From contig DUSK01000051.1 of NCBI GenBank assembly GCA_012842275.1, positions 1 to 38,400 on the forward strand: a stretch of DNA of 38,400 nt. The letters run 5' to 3'. Shown piece after piece: positions 9,823 to 22,403 of this stretch (position 1 is its first letter; every line of letters begins with the position of its first letter). Both the position numbers and the translations under genes were made by a program. Source of the DNA: Syntrophaceticus sp. (GTDB lineage Bacteria; Bacillota; DSM-12270; Thermacetogeniales; Thermacetogeniaceae). The notes under the pieces were generated by a model. That model made no database searches. It worked only from the letters and a program-made list of their open reading frames with translations, and had not been told where the DNA came from.

Positions 9823-10974
9823 ATGACAACAAGTAATATCAAGGTTTTGAGTATTTTTGGGACACGCCCGGAAGCCATTAAAATGGCTCCTGTGATCAAG
9901 AAGTTGGAGTCCTGCCCTGATATAGAGAGCAGGGTTGTGGTAACCGCACAGCACAGAGAGATGCTGGATCAGGTGTTGGCGACCTTTCAGATCAAACCCG
10001 ATTATGATCTGGGAGTGATGCGGCCAGGCCAGAATCTATTTGATGTGACTGAAGCTGTATTAAGGGGTTTGCATGGTGTTTTGGAGGTTGAACAGCCTGA
10101 TATGGTGCTGGTGCAGGGGGATACCACAACCACCTTTACCGGGGCACTGGCTGCATTTTACTGCAAAATAGCGGTGGGGCATGTGGAGGCAGGGCTGCGC
10201 ACTTACCAAAAATACTCACCCTACCCTGAGGAGATCAACCGGGTGCTTACCACCCAACTGGCGGACTTGCATTTTGCCCCGACTCTCAAAGCCCGGGATG
10301 CTCTGCTCCAGGAGGGTATAGGAGCGGATAAAATTTTTATCACAGGCAATACAGTTATCGATGCCCTCTATATGGCCATGGAGCAGCCTTTCTCTTTAGA
10401 TTTTGAAATATCCAGAGCCTTCCGGGAAAATAAGAGGGTAATACTTTTGACTACCCACAGGAGGGAGAATCTGGGGTCTCCGCTGAAGGACGTTTATCTG
10501 GCTTTGCGCCAGGTGCTTTTATCACACCCGGATGTGGGAGTGGTTTTTCCGGTGCATAAAAACCCGGCGGTACGGCGTGAAGTTGCCAAAGTATTGACCG
10601 GAATTGAGCGTGTTTACCTGACTGAACCCTTAGATTACTTGCCTTTTATTAATGTGATGAAAAAATCCTATTTGGTGCTTACAGATTCCGGGGGGATCCA
10701 GGAGGAGGCACCGGCCCTGGGAAAACCGGTGTTGGTGCTGCGAGAAGTGACCGAACGGCCTGAGGCCATTTCTTATGGCACTGCACGCTTGATCGGGACT
10801 GATCGCAGGCATGTTGAAGAACAGGTCAATCTCCTTTTGGACAATGAAGAGGAATACCTGCAGATGGCCAATGCTGTTAATCCCTATGGGGATGGCAGGG
10901 CTGCAGAGCGTATAGTCCAGGCCATTTATGCCTATTTCGGCACCGGTGATAGGCCTGAGGATTTTTCTCCCTGA
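9823..10974 (+). CDS. wecB: UDP-N-acetylglucosamine 2-epimerase (non-hydrolyzing)
   Basis: FGTRPEAIKMAPVI, VQGDTTTTF, VGHVEAGLRT, TDSGGIQEEAPALGKPVLVLR; located just before the atp operon. Confidence 0.96.
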   Translation: MTTSNIKVLSIFGTRPEAIKMAPVIKKLESCPDIESRVVVTAQHREMLDQVLATFQIKPDYDLGVMRPGQNLFDVTEAVLRGLHGVLEVEQPDMVLVQGDTTTTFTGALAAFYCKIAVGHVEAGLRTYQKYSPYPEEINRVLTTQLADLHFAPTLKARDALLQEGIGADKIFITGNTVIDALYMAMEQPFSLDFEISRAFRENKRVILLTTHRRENLGSPLKDVYLALRQVLLSHPDVGVVFPVHKNPAVRREVAKVLTGIERVYLTEPLDYLPFINVMKKSYLVLTDSGGIQEEAPALGKPVLVLREVTERPEAISYGTARLIGTDRRHVEEQVNLLLDNEEEYLQMANAVNPYGDGRAAERIVQAIYAYFGTGDRPEDFSP

Positions 10975-11121
10975 GCTGGTAAATTATTTTTTGAAACAGG
11001 TAGAAAATAGACTTGAAATTAGAAGGAGTTTTTTCTGCTACAGAGAATATTAGAGAAATGAGATTTGTATTTTTCTAATATTATGGCATATTGTAAGATA
11101 ATACAGATAGGTGGCAAGGGG

Positions 11122-11376
11122 ATGGTGAAAAAAAGGGGAAGCAGTGCATGGCGAGCATTAGGTTTAATGACAAATATAGGTATTACTCTTGCAGCATCGG
11201 TCTTAATAGGATATTATATAGGATATTATTTGGATCAATGGATATTTCATAAAACGGGCTATGTGATGACTATGATATTTTCTCTTTTTGGGGTTGCAGC
11301 TGGGTTCCGCACTGTTTTCCGAATGTTAAAATCACTGGATAATAACAGTGATGCGGATGGAGGTAATAAGGAGTGA
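11122..11376 (+). CDS. AtpZ/AtpI-like small membrane protein at head of the atp operon
   Basis: Two TM segments, MTNIGITLAASVLIGYYIGYYLDQ...GVAAGFRTVFRML; start at MVKKRGSS preferred. Confidence 0.8.
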   Translation: MVKKRGSSAWRALGLMTNIGITLAASVLIGYYIGYYLDQWIFHKTGYVMTMIFSLFGVAAGFRTVFRMLKSLDNNSDADGGNKE

Positions 11377-11382
11377 TGAGAA

Positions 11383-11706
11383 ATGGTGCTCTGGAAAGCA
11401 CTGCTCATCGGCCTCTTCTGGGGGACAGCGGTTAGTATTGGCAATCATTATTACCTCCAGTGGACGCTTAAAAAAAACAAACAGCGACCACCCGAAGAAG
11501 CGACCCAGGCTGTTATTAACTGTTTTCTCACCCGTTATTTTATCAATCTAGTAGCAATATTTCTTGTATTTTATTTTGGTCGTGATATTTGGATGCTGTT
11601 GGGAACAGGGTTAGGTTTGATTGTCATGAAGAATATCAATATGGTGCGGGAATACCGGGAGAGCAAAAAACATCCCTGGAAGAAGAAAAACAAAACATTT
11701 CGTTGA
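11383..11706 (+). CDS. atpI: ATP synthase subunit I family protein
   Basis: 108-codon hydrophobic ORF directly upstream of atpB, ATP-synt_I-like pattern. Confidence 0.7.
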   Translation: MVLWKALLIGLFWGTAVSIGNHYYLQWTLKKNKQRPPEEATQAVINCFLTRYFINLVAIFLVFYFGRDIWMLLGTGLGLIVMKNINMVREYRESKKHPWKKKNKTFR

Positions 11707-11769
11707 GCGATAATTTTTCCCACACTGTAAGATATAAGATATGGTGTTGTAGAGAAAGGGGTTTATTTA

Positions 11770-12441
11770 ATGGAGGAAGCAAAGGTTCTATTTAAGATTC
11801 TCGGCCTGGAGGTTACAGGTCATATAACGACTATGTGGGCAATTATGTTCTTTCTGTTTGTGGTGCTTGTATTGGCTACCCGCAAATTAGATAAGGTTCC
11901 CGGGCGTTTTCAGTGCCTGGTTGAATATACCTTTGAAGCGCTGCTCAACTTTTTTGCTGGAATCTTGGGGAGGGAACGGGCGCGACGATATTTCCCTATT
12001 TTGGCAACTCTCTTTCTATTTATTCTTATTTCCAACTGGTCAGGTGTTTTGCCTATGGCGGGCCATGTGGAGGGCTTTAGGCCCCCTACCAGCACACTGA
12101 GTGTGACCGCCGGGCTCGGTATTGTTGCCTTTATCGTTACCCAGATTGCCGGTTTCCGCGAAAAGGGTGTTGGCTATCTCAAACACTTCATCCAACCATT
12201 TCCCGTTATGCTGCCTTTAAATCTTATTGAGGAACTTGTTAGACCTCTCTCGCTGTCACTGCGTCTCTATGGCAATATTTTCGGTGAAGAGATGGTTGTT
12301 GCTGTTTTATTGAGCCTAGCTCCCTATTTTGCCCCGATTCCAATGCAGTTGCTTGGCCTTTTGTTTGGGTTTATTCAGGCTTTGGTGTTTACAACACTGA
12401 CAGCAATCTATATTTCTCAAGCCACAGCAGAGGCTCACTAA
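11770..12441 (+). CDS. atpB: F0F1 ATP synthase subunit a
   Basis: FPVMLPLNLIEELVRPLSLSLRLYGNIFGEEMV (conserved Arg helix). Confidence 0.97.
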   Translation: MEEAKVLFKILGLEVTGHITTMWAIMFFLFVVLVLATRKLDKVPGRFQCLVEYTFEALLNFFAGILGRERARRYFPILATLFLFILISNWSGVLPMAGHVEGFRPPTSTLSVTAGLGIVAFIVTQIAGFREKGVGYLKHFIQPFPVMLPLNLIEELVRPLSLSLRLYGNIFGEEMVVAVLLSLAPYFAPIPMQLLGLLFGFIQALVFTTLTAIYISQATAEAH

Positions 12442-12473
12442 TTTCAGATAGTCAGTTAATTAGAAGTAGGTAG

Positions 12474-12722
<249 letters not shown>

Positions 12723-12839
12723 ACAGTCCCATAACAAACTCTAGCGGGACGTATAGATCTGTACCTACCGCTGAGGTGGGAGCAGGATTTTTACGTGGTA
12801 GCAGTCTGAAATCATTACCATGGTAAGTAGGGTTATTGG

Positions 12840-12880
12840 TACCCAGGGGCGAACCGCACCCGCGGTTCCGCCCCCGGGTA
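12840..12880 (+). other. Strong GC-rich stem-loop in the atpE-atpF intercistronic spacer
   Basis: TACCCAGGGGCGAACCGC / GCGGTTCCGCCCCCGGGTA: ~17 bp with one mismatch and one bulge, 4-nt loop; not followed by a good U-tract. Confidence 0.75.
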
Positions 12881-12911
12881 TTTCTTGACCCGGTTGTGGG
12901 AGGACAAGCAT

Positions 12912-13393
12912 ATGCATCTTAATTTTTCAACTATAATATGGGCAATTATTAACTTTTTAGTAATACTTGCCATACTATATAAGTTTGCTTACAATCCTGT
13001 TATGAAGTTTTTGGATAATCGGAGTCAGGAGATTGCGAATAATATCGCTGAGGCTGAGCGCAACCGTTCCGAATCGGAAGCTCTGTTAAAAGAGTACAAG
13101 GAAAAGATCGCTCAAGCCAGCAATGAGGCTCAGGAGATTATCGCCAGAGCGAACAAAGTCGCTGAGGAGGAGAGGAATAGGATTCTTGCCCAGACCAGGG
13201 AAGAGGCCGCTGCTCTGCTGGAAAGAGCCCGTCAGGAGATTCAGCGTGAGCGGGATGAGGCTTTGTTTGCTTTACGCCAGGAGGTAAGCACACTGGCAGT
13301 GATGGCAGCAGAGAAGATCCTGAGCCGTAATATTAATACAGAGGATAACCAGCGGATAGTTGAAGATTTTCTGAATGAGGTAGGGGAAATTCA

Positions 13394-13397
<4 letters not shown>
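12912..13397 (+). CDS. atpF: F0F1 ATP synthase subunit b
   Basis: N-terminal TM followed by a long charged helix; position between atpE and atpH; ATG at 12912 (ORF opens at 12885). Confidence 0.95.
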
Positions 13398-15495
<2,098 letters not shown>

Positions 15496-15517
15496 TCAGC
15501 AAAGGTGGTGATACAAT

Positions 15518-17843
<2,326 letters not shown>

Positions 17844-18278
17844 GTGGCAGAACAGGCTAAAGGAAAATGGAAAACCTTCAAGCTGGAGGTTATCACCCCG
17901 GAACGGGTTGTCGTTAAAGAGGAAGTGGAAGCGGTGGTTGTCCCATCAAAAGATGGCTTACTGGGAATTCTGCGCAACCATGCACCCTTTATCGGCGCCC
18001 TGGATATCGGCGTGCTCAAGTACTTAAAGGATGGGCATCACCGGTATATTGCATGTAATGAGGGCATTTTTGAGATGACCGGCAGTGAACTGCGCATTCT
18101 ATCCGATACAGCTGAGCCCGGTGAGATAATTGATGTGGAGCGTGCCAAGGAAGCCCAGAAGCGAGCTGAGGCGCGCCTCAAGCAGAAGAGCAGGGAGATC
18201 GATATCCTAAGGGCGGAACTTGCTCTGAGAAGGGCACTGGCACGTCAGCGTGCTGCTGAAGCAGCATCTAAGCAGTAA
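17844..18278 (+). CDS. atpC: F0F1 ATP synthase subunit epsilon
   Basis: FKLEVITPERVVVKEEVEAVVVPSKDGLLGILRNHAPFIGAL; GTG start immediately after atpD stop. Confidence 0.96.
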   Translation: MAEQAKGKWKTFKLEVITPERVVVKEEVEAVVVPSKDGLLGILRNHAPFIGALDIGVLKYLKDGHHRYIACNEGIFEMTGSELRILSDTAEPGEIIDVERAKEAQKRAEARLKQKSREIDILRAELALRRALARQRAAEAASKQ

Positions 18279-18314
18279 GAAGGGATTCCGCCCGACTGTT
18301 ATTGTTTCTGATTA

Positions 18315-18338
18315 AAACCTGGGAGGTATCCCAGGTTT
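18315..18338 (+). terminator. Terminator of the atp operon
   Basis: Perfect 10-bp stem AAACCTGGGA/TCCCAGGTTT with GGTA loop, followed by ATTTATC (weak U tail). Confidence 0.65.
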
Positions 18339-18419
18339 ATTTATCTCATAAGCATCTACTTGTGCTCCTATCGGGGTACTCATTTATGCAGTAATTTTTA
18401 TTAAGGAGTCAGATATTCG

Positions 18420-19109
18420 GTGAATGCCGATTTGCTTTCTTCGGTATGGCAGTTTTTCTGCCTGCGAGGTGGCGAACTCAGCGGTATTGTGGGTCTTTCT
18501 TTGATGGTTTCCGGCAGTGCTGTAATCATCGGGGCAGTGCTGGGTATTCCTCTGGGCGCTTTTCTGGGATTAAAAAGATTTCCAGGCAGGGAACTTTTGC
18601 TGCGCGTTATCTATACCTTGATGAGTCTGCCCCCGGTGCTGGCCGGCTTGCTGGTCTACCTGCTCTTTGCCCGAACCGGGCCTTTGGGTTTTTTGGATAT
18701 TCTCTTTACGCCCCCGGTGATGGTGGTCGCCCAAGTTCTCCTGGCCACTCCCATTATAACCGCTCTTTCATCTGCCGCTATTGCCGCCAAAGAAAAATTG
18801 GCAATGGATACTGCCAGGACACTGGGAGCCAGTGAGCGGCAGGCTGCCTGGATGGTGATTAAAGAGGCCCGAACAGGGATTCTGGCCGGGATCATGACAG
18901 GGTTTGGCCGTGCTTTTGGTGAGGTAGGGGCTGTTATGCTGGTAGGGGGTAATGTGCGCTACCAGACCAGGGTACTGACGACCTCTATTGTATTAGAAAC
19001 CCGGCAGGGCAATTATGAATTTGCCATTGCTTTGGGCTTGATTCTTTTGCTCCTGTCTTTTGTGGTCAGCAGTGTTTTGTTAAAAATTGATGATTCTAAA
19101 TTGAGATAA
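18420..19109 (+). CDS. tupB: Tungstate-type ABC transporter permease (TupB-like)
   Basis: Permease EAA-type loop (DTARTLGASERQAAWMVIKEARTGILAGIMTGFGRAFGEVGAVMLVGGN) characteristic of the TupB/WtpB class. Confidence 0.82.
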   Translation: MNADLLSSVWQFFCLRGGELSGIVGLSLMVSGSAVIIGAVLGIPLGAFLGLKRFPGRELLLRVIYTLMSLPPVLAGLLVYLLFARTGPLGFLDILFTPPVMVVAQVLLATPIITALSSAAIAAKEKLAMDTARTLGASERQAAWMVIKEARTGILAGIMTGFGRAFGEVGAVMLVGGNVRYQTRVLTTSIVLETRQGNYEFAIALGLILLLLSFVVSSVLLKIDDSKLR

Positions 19110-19124
19110 CTCAGGGGAGTTGCT

Positions 19125-19865
19125 ATGCCGGAACCGCTTTTTGAGCTAATAGATGTGGTTAAAAAATATGATGGGAGAACAGTGCTGCGGGTCAAGAATT
19201 TGAAATTGGATGAGAATAAGGTTTATGCTATTCTTGGGCCTAACGGTGCTGGCAAAAGCACCCTTTTAAGGCTGCTCAATATGCTGGAGGAACCCACCTC
19301 TGGAAGGATCATTTTTCAAGGAGTGGATATCAACAGAGCCGGAGAATCGGCACGCCTCAGGATGCGCCGCCAGATGTGTATGGTTTTACAGAATACCTAT
19401 CTGTTCAATACCAGTGTTTATCAAAATGTAGCCTATGGCCTGCAGCTGCGCGGTGTCAGGGGAGCAGAACTCGAGCGTAAGGTGAAAGAGGCGCTCTCTT
19501 TTGTTGGCCTCAGTGATTTTGGTTCACGCAGGGCTTTAAAGCTTTCAGGGGGGGAAACCCAGCGGGTTGCCCTGGCCCGGGCAGTGGCCGTACGCCCACA
19601 GGTGCTTCTGTTGGATGAACCCACAGCCAGCCTTGACCCGGACAGTGTTGCCTTGATTGAAAAGCTTGTGAGGAGGATCCATGAATCAACTGGAGTTACA
19701 GTGCTGATCATCACCCATAACCTTTTCCAGGCGCAACGGCTCGCGGATGAGGCCATTCTGCTCTATAATGGGGAGGTAATTGAAAAAGCACCTGTTGCCC
19801 AGTTTTTTACGAACCCACAGTCTGATATCACCCGCCGTTTCATCTCAGGAACAATGATATATTAG
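19125..19865 (+). CDS. tupC: Tungstate-type ABC transporter ATP-binding protein (TupC-like)
   Basis: Walker A GPNGAGKST, signature LSGGETQRVALARA, Walker B VLLLDEPTASLD; adjacent to tupB. Confidence 0.85.
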   Translation: MPEPLFELIDVVKKYDGRTVLRVKNLKLDENKVYAILGPNGAGKSTLLRLLNMLEEPTSGRIIFQGVDINRAGESARLRMRRQMCMVLQNTYLFNTSVYQNVAYGLQLRGVRGAELERKVKEALSFVGLSDFGSRRALKLSGGETQRVALARAVAVRPQVLLLDEPTASLDPDSVALIEKLVRRIHESTGVTVLIITHNLFQAQRLADEAILLYNGEVIEKAPVAQFFTNPQSDITRRFISGTMIY

Positions 19866-19899
19866 CAAAGCCAGTAATAAATAAGGAGTTGAAAGTAAT

Positions 19900-21051
19900 T
19901 TGACAGCCCACAACCAGGGGAGCACATCCCATATTAACCAGGGACAGGAGAAGAGCCTTTTAGGAGAACTTTCAGGGTCCATAGGGGATCTGGGCACATT
20001 CCTTCCTTATGTGCTGGGTGCTGTCGCTGTGGCCGGGCTTAATCCTGCCAGTATTTTTGCCGGATTCGGGCTTTTTTATATTTTTTGCGGCTGGTTTTAT
20101 AGGATACCAATGGCTGTACAGCCTATGAAGGCGGCCTCAGCGGCTGTACTGACCTATGGCATTACCCCTGCTGAGGTGGCTGCAGGCGGGTTGGTCATTG
20201 GACTGTTATTGTTGCTGTTGGGTTTGACCGGTATTGTGGACCTTATCTCCCGTATTACTCCACAGGGAGTGATCAGCGGTATACAGGTGGGGCTAGGGCT
20301 GTCACTGGCTATCTTGGGGCTTGAGATGGTCGGCAGACAACCGGTATTGGGCTGTATACTGCTGGTTTTGATGCTGTTACTGCTGCAAAGCAGACGCCTC
20401 CCTGCAGCGCTCCTGGTGGTTTTAGTGGGAACAGTGGCTCATATCCTGCTCAATCCGGGCTTGTCACTCCCGAAGATCACTCTGGGCATACACCTGCCTG
20501 AGCTGGTGGTACCCGCTGCAGCGGATTTCAACAGAGCCTTTTTTATGCTGGTTCTGCCCCAGCTGCCGATGACCCTGACCAATGCTGTTTTAGTAACTAC
20601 AGTCCTTTCCAGAGATCTCTTCGGAAACAGAGCAGCCAGAGTCAGCGATCGGAACCTTTGCCTGACCATGGGGGCAGCCAACCTGCTGGCAGCACCGTTT
20701 GGGGGGTATATGATGTGCCATGGGAGCGGGGGTGTGGCGGCCCATTACCGCTTCGGCGGCAGGAGCAAATATACTGTTTATTGCATCGGCTTTCTGCTGC
20801 TGGCTGTTGGCTTATTTTTAGGAAGTGATGGTGCCAGTATATTTGCTCTGATCCCTGATGCTGCCCTCGGTTGTCTGCTCTTTTACAGCGGTGTGGATTT
20901 AGCTATGGCCGCCAGGAAAACAGGAGAACGAAATGACTTTTTTGTGATTTTAGCTGTTGCTGCACTGTCACTAGCCATCAACCCGGCTGTTGCCTTTCTT
21001 GCAGGGTTTGTTCTGGCAAAGGGTCTTGAAAAGAGGTGGTTCCAACTCTAG
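19900..21051 (+). CDS. MOT1-family molybdate/sulfate transporter
   Basis: GELSGSIGDLGTFLPYVLG and MAVQPMKAASAA motifs of MOT1-type transporters; ~10 TM segments. Confidence 0.85.
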   Translation: MTAHNQGSTSHINQGQEKSLLGELSGSIGDLGTFLPYVLGAVAVAGLNPASIFAGFGLFYIFCGWFYRIPMAVQPMKAASAAVLTYGITPAEVAAGGLVIGLLLLLLGLTGIVDLISRITPQGVISGIQVGLGLSLAILGLEMVGRQPVLGCILLVLMLLLLQSRRLPAALLVVLVGTVAHILLNPGLSLPKITLGIHLPELVVPAAADFNRAFFMLVLPQLPMTLTNAVLVTTVLSRDLFGNRAARVSDRNLCLTMGAANLLAAPFGGYMMCHGSGGVAAHYRFGGRSKYTVYCIGFLLLAVGLFLGSDGASIFALIPDAALGCLLFYSGVDLAMAARKTGERNDFFVILAVAALSLAINPAVAFLAGFVLAKGLEKRWFQL

Positions 21052-21072
21052 ACCCTATCTAAACCCATTGCT

Positions 21073-22272
21073 TCAGATGATATTTTGAATGGGGATGATA
21101 AACACTTGCTCTCCAGTTTTCACGGGTGGATGGCCTGCTGCCAGATCGATCAGGCAGTTGCAATCAGCAAGGGAGCGGCGCATACTGGATTTTTGCCCTG
21201 GGAGCACTGCTACTCTCCAACCTTCAGGGCCGTAAAGGCTATACCCTAGGAGAAATCTGCGGGGTCCGCCTTTTTTGGGAAAGCCGCTGGTAGCCACCGC
21301 GGGAATGCGCAGCAGTTCCGGCTTTAATCCCTGCAGGGCACGCAGCACCGGGTAAACCAATAGGTGATAGCCCACAAAACACGCTACAGGGTTGCCTGAG
21401 AGCATGACCACCAATTTGCCATCCCGGATACCGGCACAGGAATGGCTACCTGGCTTGACCTGATACCCTAAGAAGAGAGGTTGAGCGCCGATCTCCTCCA
21501 GCAGGTTTTTTGCTTGGTCATTACTGCCTGCTGCTGTGCCTCCGATGGTGATCACCAGATCAGCTTTTTTTAGATGGGCATCCAGTTCCTTCACAACAGA
21601 GTCTCCCGGGGCTGTCACTGCAATTGGGTAACCTCCGTGGGTGATAACCAGCGAAGCCAGGAGTGGGCCATTGCTGTCCCTCACCTGCCCTGGTTTAATT
21701 CCTTGATTAAAGGGGATGACTTCTTTCCCTAAGCTCATAATAGCAACTCGGGGAACGCGCACTGCTGATATTTCCTGGAAGCCGTAGGCGGTCAATACGG
21801 CGATCAGACCAGGGGTTATCTTGGTGCCTCTTCTGGCGATAACTGTGCCTGCAAGAAAGTCTTCACCCTGTTCACGAATGTTGTTGACCTGGGGATTGAT
21901 CCTCTTGATAGAAAGATAACCATCTTCTACCCAGACATCTTCATCCCGCACAACCACTGCGGTCCCCTGTGGGATGTGTCCACCGGTTACTACTCCTGCT
22001 GCCTCTCCCTCTTTTAAGGTGAATGAAGGAACCTCTCCAGCCTCAAGATGTTTTTTGATAATAAACCTATCTCCCGTGGTTTCGGCAAGGGCGAACCCAT
22101 CCATGGCTGCCTGCCTGTAGGAGGGCAGGTCATGAGGGGCAATGATATCTGCCGCCAGAATGCGCCCTGTTGCCTGTAGTGGGGAGATCAGCTCACTATC
22201 CAGTGGTTGAGTCTGCTGTAAGAGAATCTGAAAGGCATCCTCTAAAGATATATTCTCTATATTCTCGTACAT
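21073..22272 (-). CDS. moeA: Molybdopterin molybdenumtransferase MoeA
   Basis: ISLEDAFQILLQ, DLPSYRQAAMDGFAL, GGTAAGSNDQ, VMLSGNPVACFVGYHLL. Confidence 0.93.
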   Translation of the reverse strand: MYENIENISLEDAFQILLQQTQPLDSELISPLQATGRILAADIIAPHDLPSYRQAAMDGFALAETTGDRFIIKKHLEAGEVPSFTLKEGEAAGVVTGGHIPQGTAVVVRDEDVWVEDGYLSIKRINPQVNNIREQGEDFLAGTVIARRGTKITPGLIAVLTAYGFQEISAVRVPRVAIMSLGKEVIPFNQGIKPGQVRDSNGPLLASLVITHGGYPIAVTAPGDSVVKELDAHLKKADLVITIGGTAAGSNDQAKNLLEEIGAQPLFLGYQVKPGSHSCAGIRDGKLVVMLSGNPVACFVGYHLLVYPVLRALQGLKPELLRIPAVATSGFPKKGGPRRFLLGYSLYGPEGWRVAVLPGQKSSMRRSLADCNCLIDLAAGHPPVKTGEQVFIIPIQNII

Positions 22273-22306
22273 TTTATATCTCCTTATGTTAAAAAGCCAT
22301 TCCTGG

Positions 22307-22335
22307 GGTGCGGAAAGATACTGACTTTCCGCACC
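22307..22335 (-). other. Perfect inverted repeat between fdhA and moeA
   Basis: GGTGCGGAAAG (22307-22317) / CTTTCCGCACC (22325-22335), 7-nt loop; no immediate U-tract. Confidence 0.75.
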
Positions 22336-22403
22336 TGTCAGGATATGGCAATTTGAAAATAGATGTTAGGGTTCATGAACTTTTTGTCCGAGCAGGTTCA
22401 ATT

